In this document: positions 53,488-61,404 of the stretch, one piece after another | How positions within the stretch are numbered: the first letter of the stretch is position 1 | Layout: the number at the start of each line of letters is the position of its first letter | Notes under the pieces: model-generated | The model's input: the letters and a program-made list of their open reading frames with translations, nothing else | What the model was told of the DNA's origin: nothing | The model's database searches: none | Assembly (NCBI GenBank): GCA_031286695.1 | Contig: JAITTY010000022.1 | Coordinates: forward strand, 1 to 64,000 | Origin: Sphingobacterium sp. | GTDB lineage: Bacteria; Bacteroidota; Bacteroidia; Sphingobacteriales; Sphingobacteriaceae | Direction: 5' to 3' | Length of the DNA: 64,000 nucleotides | Program-made: the position numbers and the translations under genes

Positions 53488-54249
53488 TTACGGTACTAAT
53501 TTATAATTAATTGTTGGAAAAGGCTCAATAAAATATTCCGAAGGGCGCAATTGATACCGCGAATAACAATCCTTGATATAATTCGTCAGCTCATAATCAC
53601 TCGCAGCCAGAATAAAGAAATAGGAGGGTCTGAATATCCTTCTAAATCGTTCTGCTTCTTCACTGTTAAGTCCTGTAACCTTGCCAATAAGCTCTTTCGT
53701 AAATTTATAATCGATCACATTTTCTTTATAATCGTTTTCAATAGTTTTGGTCAGTCGTCGTGCTCTTTTGGCCTCCTTGCTAAATAAGCTATAGATTGAA
53801 TTGATGCTTAATCCCGCGCCAGTTGGACCGACAGAAAACACATCGCCGTAACCTGAAAGGCGATACGCTTTCTCATAATCCTCTTTTGCCTTTTTCAGAA
53901 TTTCTTCGGGGCTCTTACGCGCAAAAACCTGAACCTCATCTATATAAAAAGATTCACGTACCAAATGAAATAGCAACAAACCACGGTTATCCACCTGAAG
54001 AGTATCTGAAAAATAGCCTTTACATATCGCAACAATATGATCTCCTAGCTGTGCATTAAAGACAAATTCTCCCTTAATAGTATTATAATTGACCTCCCCG
54101 GTACGTAAGTTGGCCAGTTTTACATTTCCAATACGTTGTTTGGTATTTTTATCAAAAACGATACCCTCGACTTTTTTATCTTGGCAAAAAAGTTGAGAAG
54201 TAACGCCCATGAGGGCAATAAGTAGAAAAATATATCGCAATAGTATCAC
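53488..54249 (-). CDS. exported CarboxypepD-like protein
   Basis: A signal peptide (about 1-22) precedes a carboxypeptidase-regulatory-like beta-sandwich (about 27-95; EGIVFDKNTKQRIGNVKLA, GEFVFNAQLGDHIVAICKGYF). The remaining helical region has no enzymatic motif. This is the usual Bacteroidota 'TonB receptor-like N-domain' but without a barrel, probably a surface or periplasmic scaffold. It lies between the LysM protein (61 bp) and DUF3078 (23 bp) in the operon. Confidence 0.75.
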   Translation of the reverse strand: MILLRYIFLLIALMGVTSQLFCQDKKVEGIVFDKNTKQRIGNVKLANLRTGEVNYNTIKGEFVFNAQLGDHIVAICKGYFSDTLQVDNRGLLLFHLVRESFYIDEVQVFARKSPEEILKKAKEDYEKAYRLSGYGDVFSVGPTGAGLSINSIYSLFSKEAKRARRLTKTIENDYKENVIDYKFTKELIGKVTGLNSEEAERFRRIFRPSYFFILAASDYELTNYIKDCYSRYQLRPSEYFIEPFPTINYKLVP

Positions 54250-54310
54250 TTTCGTAAAACTACTATATCGCCGTACAAAAGCGAAATATTTAACATCTTT
54301 TAAAGCGTAA

Positions 54311-55144
54311 CTATTTAGATATAACCAATAGCTGGCCTAAAGATAGCGCATCATCGCTCAGACCATTCAAAGATTTGATCTGATCAACGGATACATTGTA
54401 CAGCTTACTGAGCGAATATAACGTATCCTGAGCTTTAACCTCATGGATACGCATAGCCACAGGGCTCTTAATTTCTTCTGTTTTTACGACTGCAGGAGGT
54501 GTTTCTTGGACATTTTGTACGATCTCGACCTGAACGGTCTCTTCTCTTACAACTTTTTCACGCGGAGATTCACCGCGATCATATTGATCAAGATGGTATC
54601 TTTCAATCATTTCGATCAACAATTCAGGGTAACGTGGATTGGTAGCATACCCCGCCGCTTTCAAGCCTTTAGCCCACCCCTTATAGTCATTCTTATCCAA
54701 CTTAAAGAGTGCCGCATATCGCGGTCGTAAAAGAAACTCCGAGTGATCTCGAAAAGATTGCTCGGGATTCTCATAAACACGAAAGCAATCATTAATATTA
54801 TCATCGGGACGAGTCACGGATTTTCCCTTCCAAACGCCACCGCATTTAATACCGAAATGATTATTAGCCTCACGAGCTAAATAGCTATTACCATTACCTG
54901 ATTCCAGTAAAGCCTGAGCAAGTTTAATACTAGCAGGAATGCCATATTTATTCATCTCTGCAACAGCAACATCTTTGTAATGAGCAATATAGTCATTACC
55001 AGCCATGGTCGGCCGCCCTACAGAAGATGATGAAGAAGTTTTTGAATTGGAGCCAGGTTTAGAGGCGGATATTGTACCTCTCCGGCTTGAGCATGATGTA
55101 ATCAACATCATGAATACAAACATGCCATAAAAAAACTTCTTCAT
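54311..55144 (-). CDS. lipoprotein glucosaminidase with LysM domain
   Basis: Lipobox TSCSSRR near residue 18. A glucosaminidase domain (about 52-190) contains PASIKLAQALLESGNG, NNHFGIKCG and the SEFLLRPRYAALF/YATNPRYPEL substrate-site phrases, with the catalytic Glu in ALLESGNG. A Pro/Glu linker and a C-terminal LysM domain (about 232-277, VKAQDTLYSLSKLYNVSVDQ) follow. It hydrolyses glycan strands in peptidoglycan. It is a tandem paralogue of the 55160 gene, which lacks LysM. Confidence 0.92.
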   Translation of the reverse strand: MKKFFYGMFVFMMLITSCSSRRGTISASKPGSNSKTSSSSSVGRPTMAGNDYIAHYKDVAVAEMNKYGIPASIKLAQALLESGNGNSYLAREANNHFGIKCGGVWKGKSVTRPDDNINDCFRVYENPEQSFRDHSEFLLRPRYAALFKLDKNDYKGWAKGLKAAGYATNPRYPELLIEMIERYHLDQYDRGESPREKVVREETVQVEIVQNVQETPPAVVKTEEIKSPVAMRIHEVKAQDTLYSLSKLYNVSVDQIKSLNGLSDDALSLGQLLVISK

Positions 55145-55159
55145 GCAATAATGTCGCGC

Positions 55160-55684
55160 TTATTTTTTTGTTGACGAGAATCTATTTTGCTTAGCATCAT
55201 TATCAAACATATCCAAATGATATTGTCTAATAGTAGCGAGTACTTTTGCTGTCCAACCTTTACTCGTCGAGTAACCGGAACGAGCAATCGCTTTTACCCA
55301 AGCTTCGTATTTTTCACCAGGATGTTTTTCAAAAAGGCTTTGGGTAGTCTTTTTTCTTTTTACTATTCCTACAAAATCGTCATACGAGTCCATTACAGAC
55401 CGATAACCTTTGTAAGCTGACCGAATAACGGTACTGTTGTTTTTTCCTTTGACACCAAAATGGTTATTCAAATTTTTTGCTACCCTGCTACCACCATTTC
55501 CGCTTTCATGCATGGCGATCGCTAAGATAACCGATGCTGGAACACCGTGTTCCTCCATCATTTCTTTTGCTATTGGACTGTACTTATCGACATATGCCGC
55601 ATTACTTTGAGCTGAAACTTTTGTTAATCCAAAAGTTCCCAAAGCTAGTAACAGTACAAAGCTTTTTAATTGTTTTAAATTCAT
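55160..55684 (-). CDS. secreted glucosaminidase-domain protein
   Basis: A signal peptide (about 1-25, TKVSAQS) and a single glucosaminidase domain (about 30-165). The catalytic Glu lies in AIAMHESGNGGSRVAKN, followed by NNHFGVKGK and ARSGYSTSKGWTAKVL. It is related to the 54311 gene in sequence and order but has no LysM or lipobox; the mature enzyme is soluble in the periplasm. It starts 22 bp after the O-methyltransferase stop, so it is co-transcribed with it. Confidence 0.92.
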   Translation of the reverse strand: MNLKQLKSFVLLLALGTFGLTKVSAQSNAAYVDKYSPIAKEMMEEHGVPASVILAIAMHESGNGGSRVAKNLNNHFGVKGKNNSTVIRSAYKGYRSVMDSYDDFVGIVKRKKTTQSLFEKHPGEKYEAWVKAIARSGYSTSKGWTAKVLATIRQYHLDMFDNDAKQNRFSSTKK

Positions 55685-55706
55685 GAAGAATGTTTTAGTT
55701 CACAAA

Positions 55707-56342
55707 TTACTTCTTGCGCAAGGCAAAAAGTCCGTCTCGAATCGGTAATATTACCTTTTCTACGCGCTTGTCCTGAGCTAAACGTGCATTCAAATCAATG
55801 ATCTGCTTTGTTTGGTTGTCTGGTTTTGAATCTAACACCTTACCTTTCCATAAGACATTGTCAATCAAAATAAGTCCCCCAGACGGAACTTGATTTATTA
55901 TCGTTTCGAAATAATATAAATTTCTCTTTTTGTCCGCATCGATAAATACCAAATCAAATGTTTCATCTAATGTAGGTAATATTACCGCTGCATCTCCAAT
56001 ATGATATCTAATTTTATCTGCAAATGCCGATTCATCAAAATACCCCTGGACGCGTTCCTGTTGCTCTGCATTGATATCGATAGTATGTAATATCCCATCT
56101 TCTTGCAGCCCTTCTGCCAGACATAATGTTGCATATCCCGTAAACGTTCCTATTTCCAAGATACGTTTCGGAGCAACCAATTTACTCAATAAAGAAAGAA
56201 CTCTTCCCTGGTAGTGTCCAGATAACATATGGGGCATTGTTTCCTTCAAATATGTCTCCCGATTTACCCTTTTCAGTAACGAATTTTCCTCGTCTGTAGT
56301 ATGTTCCAAATAGGACTCTAAATCGTCGGCAACAATTTCCAT
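55707..56342 (-). CDS. O-methyltransferase (catechol-OMT-like)
   Basis: ATG at 56342 is preferred over the GTG two codons upstream, because the GTG overlaps a TACCTTTG promoter element. The SAM motif I ILEIGTFTGYATLCLAEGL, the LHTIDINAEQQERVQGYFDE post-I region and VFIDADKKRNLYYFE are typical of class I catechol-type O-methyltransferases acting on small molecules or tRNA hydroxyls. It is the first gene of an operon with two glucosaminidases. The link between the two is not clear. Confidence 0.9.
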   Translation of the reverse strand: MEIVADDLESYLEHTTDEENSLLKRVNRETYLKETMPHMLSGHYQGRVLSLLSKLVAPKRILEIGTFTGYATLCLAEGLQEDGILHTIDINAEQQERVQGYFDESAFADKIRYHIGDAAVILPTLDETFDLVFIDADKKRNLYYFETIINQVPSGGLILIDNVLWKGKVLDSKPDNQTKQIIDLNARLAQDKRVEKVILPIRDGLFALRKK

Positions 56343-56347
56343 AACCA

Positions 56348-56355
56348 CAAAGGTA
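56348..56355 (-). promoter_or_regulatory. candidate -7 element of the cell-wall operon
   Basis: TACCTTTG on the minus strand ends 5 bp before the ATG at 56342. The transcript would have essentially no leader. Confidence 0.4.
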
Positions 56356-56525
56356 CCAAAAAACTTTTTTATGAAAAAAACTTTTTTTTACAAAAACCTG
56401 AATACCAACTAAATACAATTAACCTTTTGTAAAGAGCATTTTTTGGAAATCGCGTCAGATGCGTAAAAAAGCGATATTGCCATTTTTTGATTTTTTATTT
56501 TGTTTCCAAATTTTATTAAAAAAAT

Positions 56526-56556
56526 AGCCCACTAAAAGATGATATTTTAGCGGGCT
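56526..56556 (-). terminator. terminator of the queD-folE operon
   Basis: On the minus strand AGCCCGCTAAAA and TTTTAGTGGGCT (12 bp, one wobble, 7-nt loop) are followed by ATTTTTTT. It lies 28 bp after the folE stop. Confidence 0.88.
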
Positions 56557-56583
56557 GTTATTTATTATTAAACAACAAATATA

Positions 56584-57213
56584 TTAAGCAAGATCAGCAG
56601 TGATCAAGCGTAAAAATTCGGATCTCGTGACGTCATTTTGAAATGCTCCAGTAAATGCAGAGGTAGTGGTTACAGAATTCTGTTTCTGCACACCGCGCAT
56701 CGCCATGCACATGTGTTTACATTCCATGACCACAGCTACTCCACGAGCACCCAAAGTTTCTTGAATACAATCTCTGATCTCATTGGTAAGACGTTCCTGA
56801 ACCTGCAGACGACGCGCAAAAATATCAACGACACGTGGTATTTTGCTTAAACCTACAATATGACCATTGGGAATATATGCGATATGTGCTTTACCAAAGA
56901 AAGGTAACATATGGTGCTCACAAAGAGAATATACTTCAATATCCTTAACGACGACCATTTGACTATAGTCCTCCTCAAACATAGCCCCTCGCAATACCTC
57001 AGCAGCATCGATATCATACCCATGTGTCAAAAATTGCAATGCCTTTGCAACACGTTCTGGCGTTTTCACCAAACCTTCCCGTTTTGGATCTTCCCCCAGA
57101 CACTCCAATATATCTGTATAATGAGCAGCGATGCGATCTACCTTTTCAGTATTGTATTTGTCGATCTTAATATATCCATCCAACTCTTCGTTGTCAAATG
57201 AGTGTTGACTCAT
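56584..57213 (-). CDS. folE: GTP cyclohydrolase I
   Basis: Converts GTP to dihydroneopterin triphosphate, feeding folate and, here with queD, the queuosine precursor. Zn ligands and catalytic residues are intact: YSLCEHHMLPFFGKAHIAYIP has the Cys/His pair (about 97-102), and MECKHMCMAMRGV (about 162-174) has the third Cys. The 209-aa length is normal. It lies 28 bp after queD and is co-transcribed with it. Confidence 0.96.
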   Translation of the reverse strand: MSQHSFDNEELDGYIKIDKYNTEKVDRIAAHYTDILECLGEDPKREGLVKTPERVAKALQFLTHGYDIDAAEVLRGAMFEEDYSQMVVVKDIEVYSLCEHHMLPFFGKAHIAYIPNGHIVGLSKIPRVVDIFARRLQVQERLTNEIRDCIQETLGARGVAVVMECKHMCMAMRGVQKQNSVTTTSAFTGAFQNDVTRSEFLRLITADLA

Positions 57214-57241
57214 AGTTTCTACTATTTAAATGTATTAAAGA

Positions 57242-57655
57242 TTAATCGCCAAAATATTCGACGTAATTATTTTCTGTTTCATGCAAACGAACACTATGCA
57301 AGACCACTCCTTGTTCTTCAAACAGCGGTTTTAAGATCTTGAATATTTCGATTGCGATATTTTCCGTAGAAGCCATGACGCCTTTCATAAAATCAACATC
57401 TAAATTGAAATTACGGTGATCGACTTTGTCAATGATACTACGATTGATTATTTCTTTCATGATCTTTAAATCGATCAAAAAGCCAGTCTCCGGATTGACC
57501 TTTCCTTTAACTGTTACATAAAGATCATAATTGTGTCCATGCCAATTTGGGTTGGAACAGAGACCAAATACCTGCTCATTCTGCTCTTTACTCCAATCTT
57601 CACGATAGAGTTTGTGCGCGGCACAAAAACGTTCTCGACGAGTTATAAATACCAT
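57242..57655 (-). CDS. queD: 6-carboxytetrahydropterin synthase family protein
   Basis: The ATG at 57655 (MVFITRRERFCAAH) is chosen because it restores the family's N-terminus; 13 upstream codons of the longer frame are non-homologous. The 6-PTPS fold is shown by FCAAHKL with the Zn His, NWHGHNYDLYV with two Zn His, and the C-terminal VRLHETENNYVEYFG with the active-site Glu. It makes 6-carboxytetrahydropterin from dihydroneopterin triphosphate. Adjacent folE supplies that substrate. Confidence 0.93.
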   Translation of the reverse strand: MVFITRRERFCAAHKLYREDWSKEQNEQVFGLCSNPNWHGHNYDLYVTVKGKVNPETGFLIDLKIMKEIINRSIIDKVDHRNFNLDVDFMKGVMASTENIAIEIFKILKPLFEEQGVVLHSVRLHETENNYVEYFGD

Positions 57656-57662
57656 AATGATA

Positions 57663-57670
57663 CAAAGATA
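57663..57670 (-). promoter_or_regulatory. candidate -7 element of queD-folE
   Basis: TATCTTTG on the minus strand lies 7 bp before the ATG at 57655. A short or absent leader is expected. Confidence 0.4.
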
Positions 57671-57904
57671 AGGCTTTAGCTGCAATTTTAACATTTCCTT
57701 TTAACGAATGCCGTCAGAATATAGTAATATAATTAATGCGAGGGCCTTTTGCTATTAAACTAGGATGGAATTTCCTTATTCTTAGCCGCAACGAGATTTA
57801 GAGAATGAATTTGCTATAAGATTTTGTAGCGAAAGATTGGATGCACGTTGTTGAGAAAGCCGTACCAGATAATGCAGTCATTTTAGTATTATTTTCTTTG
57901 CCTT
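57671..57904. other. intergenic region upstream of the queD promoter
   Basis: No ORF or RNA gene is supported. AT-rich with no palindrome longer than a few base pairs. Together with the repeat at 57905 it makes a 586-bp gap before mqnB. Confidence 0.4.
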
Positions 57905-58022
57905 TTAGATAGGTTTTGGTTAGGTTTTAGTTAGGTTTTGTTTAGGTTTAGTTTAGGTTAGACCTAAATTATACCTAAACAAAACCTAAACTAAGAATAT
58001 ATAAAAGCTAAGCTAATATTTA
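57905..58022. repeat. 11-bp periodic TTAGGTT hairpin repeat, copy 2
   Basis: Units of about 11 bp run from 57909 (ATAGGTTTTGG, TTAGGTTTTAG, TTAGGTTTTGT, TTAGGTTTAGT) and are followed by the complementary arm. 57928-57947 pairs with 57973-57993 over 20 bp with one bulge. It then reaches AAAAGCTAAGCTAAT, similar to the tail of copy 1 at 597-696. It is not linked to any ORF. Function unknown. Confidence 0.75.
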
Positions 58023-58241
58023 AGAAGGTGATAGCTATTTATGACGTCTAACAGGACAAAAAAGATACAGTTCGGACGCTATGATTAAAGAGGGTATCCT
58101 TAGCAAAAAAAACAGTTAACTTTATTATTATAATCAAGCTCAGATTTGTAAGCAAGACTAATTGCAGACAGTATATTTTTATTCTAAAAAGAGGTTTGCG
58201 TGCAAGATAATTTGTAATTTTCCTTCAAAAACGAGCTCGTC
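58023..58241. other. intergenic region before mqnB
   Basis: No element could be identified. It probably carries the mqnB promoter; an ATAATTTG sequence near 58206 is a weak candidate. Confidence 0.35.
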
Positions 58242-58883
58242 ATGCAAATATTAGTTATTGCGGCTACTTCATTTGAATTGCAGCCTTTTCTGGAAGTGGT
58301 GTCAAATTACGGTCAATGCGATACCTTAGTCACGGGTGTAGGCATGGTCGCCACAGCCTTTGAACTAGGAAGAGTGCTGCACGAAAAAAAATACGATCTC
58401 CTCATTAATATAGGGATAGGGGGATGTTTGGATCGTCATATTGAAATAGGCTCGGTTGTTCAAGTCGTTTCGGAATCATTTGTTGAACTAGGCGCGGAAG
58501 ACGGTCATAATTTTATTCCAATAGATCAATTGGGCTACGGAAAATCTAAATTTACCTCGTGTTTACTGAATGACAAGGAGCTTAGGCTTCCTTTTCTAAA
58601 ACAGGGAGAAGGAATTACCGTAAACAAAGTCCATGGTAACACAGAAAGTATCGAAAAAATTCAAAAACTGCATCCCGATAGCCTTGTTGAAAGTATGGAG
58701 GGAGCTGCTGTTTTCTATGCTGCCGACAAAATGACAGTTCCCGTGATCGAGATTCGTGGTATTTCGAATTACGTGGAGAAAAGGAACCGTGCCACGTGGA
58801 ACATTCCATTAGCGATAATGAATAGTAATAAGGCACTTATAAAAACATTGGAATATCTGAACAACTTATATTCAAAAATTTAA
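58242..58883 (+). CDS. mqnB: futalosine hydrolase
   Basis: Cleaves futalosine to dehypoxanthinylfutalosine in the alternative menaquinone pathway. The phosphorylase/nucleosidase-like fold has LVTGVGMVATA (about 29-39), LLINIGIGGC, and the ESMEGAAVFYAAD box (about 150-162), in which the Met-Glu pair binds ribose. ISNYVEKRNRATWN (about 176-189) carries the catalytic Asn/Asp region. It implies that the organism makes menaquinone by the futalosine route. Confidence 0.9.
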   Translation: MQILVIAATSFELQPFLEVVSNYGQCDTLVTGVGMVATAFELGRVLHEKKYDLLINIGIGGCLDRHIEIGSVVQVVSESFVELGAEDGHNFIPIDQLGYGKSKFTSCLLNDKELRLPFLKQGEGITVNKVHGNTESIEKIQKLHPDSLVESMEGAAVFYAADKMTVPVIEIRGISNYVEKRNRATWNIPLAIMNSNKALIKTLEYLNNLYSKI

Positions 58884-58967
58884 TACAAAAGTCATTTACT
58901 TATTAAAAAATGACATAAAACTATAGAATTAGCGAGTTCAAATCTTCAAAATATCAATTTTAAATAG

Positions 58968-58975
58968 TAGATTTG
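58968..58975 (+). promoter_or_regulatory. candidate -7 element of pdhB
   Basis: TAGATTTG lies 31 bp before the ATG. A TTC triplet, one mismatch from TTG, is at the 20-nt spacing. Confidence 0.4.
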
Positions 58976-59006
58976 TAATCTAAAAATTGACACTATTTTA
59001 CAACTG

Positions 59007-59993
59007 ATGAGAGAAATACAATTCAGAGAAGCACTTCGTGAAGCAATGAACGAAGAAATGCGTAAAGACGACAAAATATTTTTATTAGGAGAAGAAGTTG
59101 CGGAGTATAACGGAGCTTACAAAGTAAGCCAGGGTATGCTTGATGAATTCGGTGCAAAGCGTATCATTGATACACCTATTGCTGAACTTGGTTTTGCTGG
59201 TATTGCTGTTGGTGCTGCAATGAATGGTTTGAAGCCAATTGTTGAATTCATGACATTCAACTTCTCACTTGTTGCAATTGACCAAGTAATCAATGCGGCA
59301 GCTAAAATTCACTCCATGAGTGGTGGACAGTTCTCAATTCCAATGGTCTTCCGTGGTCCTACAGGAAATGCGGGTCAGCTTGCAGCACAACACTCTCAAA
59401 ACTTTGAGAACTGGTTTGCAAATACACCAGGTTTAAAAGTTGTGGTTCCTTCAAACCCATATGAAGCTAAAGGTTTATTGAAATCAGCTATTATCGATCC
59501 AGATCCTGTTATCTTCATGGAATCTGAGGTAATGTATGGTGATAAAGGGCAAGTTCCTGAAGAAGAATATTACTTGGAAATCGGAAAAGCTAATATTATC
59601 CAAGAAGGTACAGATGTAACTGTTGTATCTTTTGGTAAAATGCTTCCTCGCGTTGTCATTCCTGCAGTTGAAGAATTGAAAAAAGAAGGTATCAGCGTTG
59701 AATTAATTGACTTGCGTTCGGTACGTCCTATCGATTACCCTACAATCATCGCTTCTGTTAAGAAAACAAACCGTTTGGTAATCGTGGAAGAGGCATGGCC
59801 ATTGGCGTCTATTTCTACGGATTTAGCATTCAATGTACAACGTAACGCATTTGATTATTTAGATGCCCCTGTAATCCGCGTAAATTGTGCAGATGTACCA
59901 CTTCCTTATGCTCCAACATTAATCGAAGCCGCTTTACCTAGCGTTGAGAAAGTTGTTAAAGCCGTGAAAGAAGTATCTTATATCAAGAAGTAA
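59007..59993 (+). CDS. pdhB: pyruvate dehydrogenase E1 component, beta subunit
   Basis: The beta chain of an alpha2beta2 E1. The TPP-contacting phrase EEVAEYNGAYKVSQG (about 28-42), the FMTFNFSLVAIDQ region and GPTGNAGQLAAQHSQNFENW (about 117-136) are intact. So are FMESEVMYG and the C-terminal transketolase domain VVIVEEAWPLASI-like phrase. No alpha subunit gene or E2/E3 gene is adjacent, so the complex must be encoded elsewhere. The gene is monocistronic, with a strong terminator after it. Confidence 0.93.
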   Translation: MREIQFREALREAMNEEMRKDDKIFLLGEEVAEYNGAYKVSQGMLDEFGAKRIIDTPIAELGFAGIAVGAAMNGLKPIVEFMTFNFSLVAIDQVINAAAKIHSMSGGQFSIPMVFRGPTGNAGQLAAQHSQNFENWFANTPGLKVVVPSNPYEAKGLLKSAIIDPDPVIFMESEVMYGDKGQVPEEEYYLEIGKANIIQEGTDVTVVSFGKMLPRVVIPAVEELKKEGISVELIDLRSVRPIDYPTIIASVKKTNRLVIVEEAWPLASISTDLAFNVQRNAFDYLDAPVIRVNCADVPLPYAPTLIEAALPSVEKVVKAVKEVSYIKK

Positions 59994-60017
59994 TATAAAT
60001 TACATTCTTAAAAAATT

Positions 60018-60048
60018 AAAATCCCTTTTACTGAGTAAAAGGGATTTT
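60018..60048 (+). terminator. terminator of pdhB
   Basis: AAAATCCCTTTTA and TAAAAGGGATTTT (60018-60030 and 60036-60048) form a perfect 13-bp hairpin with a 5-nt loop, followed by TTTTATA. Confidence 0.9.
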
Positions 60049-60102
60049 TTTTATATTTAAGCTGGCCGATTGTTGCTTATTAAAAAAATTAAAATTCCAT
60101 AT

Positions 60103-60858
60103 ATGAAAAAATTAAGAATTGCCTCTTTGATGGCTGTATTTGCATTTCTAGTGATATCTGCTTCCGCACAAAAGAAATACACACTACGTGTAAATCCTGA
60201 TTCAGGGAAAAAAATATCGCAAAACCTTGTGATGACCATGGATATTGACGCTGCTGGCCAAAAAATGGTTACAGACCTTAATATGGGATTTGATATCACC
60301 AATACAACGAAAAAAGACAACATTTTCGCGTTTGACCTTAAATATACCGGAATCAACATGAAAATGAATATGGCAGGAATGGATATGACATACGACTCTA
60401 AAAACCCCGAGGCTAATGAATTTTCCAAACAGATGCACGCTACTTTAGGCAAGCTACTCGAAAATAGCATTAGCTTTAATGTTGATCAACTTGGCAAATC
60501 TTCGGATATCAAGTTACCTGAGGGTATTAACATGCCGTTTGATAAAAGTATGTTCGAAAATATAAGTACCGTATTACCTGAACAGCCAATTAAAATAGGT
60601 GATTCTTGGACATCCAAAACTGAATCAGATGACTCAGGCATTTCGGTGGAAAGCAAAATGACTTTAGTAGAAGCAAATGAGCTCGGCTATAAAGTAAATG
60701 TTGAAGGAAAAATGTTCGGCCCAGATGCAAATCAGGTAGGCAACGTGCAAGGTTTCTATATTTTGGATAAAAAGACCTGTCTTACCAAAATGACAGAAAT
60801 GACCAGTGATGTAGATATGCCTGAAGCAAAAATAAAAACTACATTAAAAAGCCAATAA
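60103..60858 (+). CDS. DUF6263 family exported protein
   Basis: The start at 60103 (MKKLRIASLMAVFAFLV) restores a signal peptide with a cleavage near SASAQK. The mature 230-residue part is a single beta-rich domain: VNPDSGKKISQNLVMTMDID, and a PIKIGDSWTSKTESDDSG segment (about 160-180). I recognise it as DUF6263, of unknown function. It is monocistronic, between two bidirectional-type terminators. Confidence 0.75.
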   Translation: MKKLRIASLMAVFAFLVISASAQKKYTLRVNPDSGKKISQNLVMTMDIDAAGQKMVTDLNMGFDITNTTKKDNIFAFDLKYTGINMKMNMAGMDMTYDSKNPEANEFSKQMHATLGKLLENSISFNVDQLGKSSDIKLPEGINMPFDKSMFENISTVLPEQPIKIGDSWTSKTESDDSGISVESKMTLVEANELGYKVNVEGKMFGPDANQVGNVQGFYILDKKTCLTKMTEMTSDVDMPEAKIKTTLKSQ

Positions 60859-60871
60859 ACCAATAGAAATA

Positions 60872-60909
60872 AAAACAAAATAGGGGCTAAAAAGCCCCTA
60901 TTTTGTTTT
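60872..60909. terminator. bidirectional terminator between the DUF6263 gene and gcvH
   Basis: AAAACAAAATAGGGGCT (60872-60888) and AGCCCCTATTTTGTTTT (60893-60909) are a perfect 17-bp inverted repeat with a 4-nt loop, suited to termination of both convergent genes. Confidence 0.92.
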
Positions 60910-60923
60910 TTATATGCATTAAA

Positions 60924-61304
60924 TTATGCGTTGATCTCTTCTTTGTATTGATCAGCAGATAACAGAGCATCTACATCAGCAGCATTGTTCAATTTAATAC
61001 GAACAATCCAACCTTCACCGTAAGGATCAGAATTGACCAATTCAGGAGATGCATCAATCGCTTCATTAACCGATAAAATTGTAGCTGATACAGGTAAAAA
61101 CAAATCAGAAACTGTTTTTACGGCTTCAATTGTACCGAAAACTTCATTAGCGGCTACTTCATCACCTACAGTGTTTATGTCAACAAAAACGATGTCACCC
61201 AATTCACGTTGAGCGAAATCGGTAATCCCTACAACTGCTTCATCACCTTCAACACGAATCCATTCGTGATCTTTGGTGTATTTCAATTCTGCTGGAAAAT
61301 TCAT
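60924..61304 (-). CDS. gcvH: glycine cleavage system H protein
   Basis: A 126-residue lipoyl carrier. The lipoylated lysine is K63 in GTIEAVKTVSDL. The N-terminal YTKDHEWIRVEG and C-terminal NSDPYGEGWIVRI are typical. It shuttles the aminomethyl group between P, T and L proteins in the mitochondria-like glycine cleavage complex. No other gcv gene is nearby. It is divergent from anmK. Confidence 0.96.
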   Translation of the reverse strand: MNFPAELKYTKDHEWIRVEGDEAVVGITDFAQRELGDIVFVDINTVGDEVAANEVFGTIEAVKTVSDLFLPVSATILSVNEAIDASPELVNSDPYGEGWIVRIKLNNAADVDALLSADQYKEEINA

Positions 61305-61404
61305 TGTATTTAATTTTTTGATTTTTAATGCCGTGAAGTTACAAAATATCTTTAATTGTCAAAAATGATATTCATCATAACATTTTTGTGTTTATTTTTA
61401 AGCT

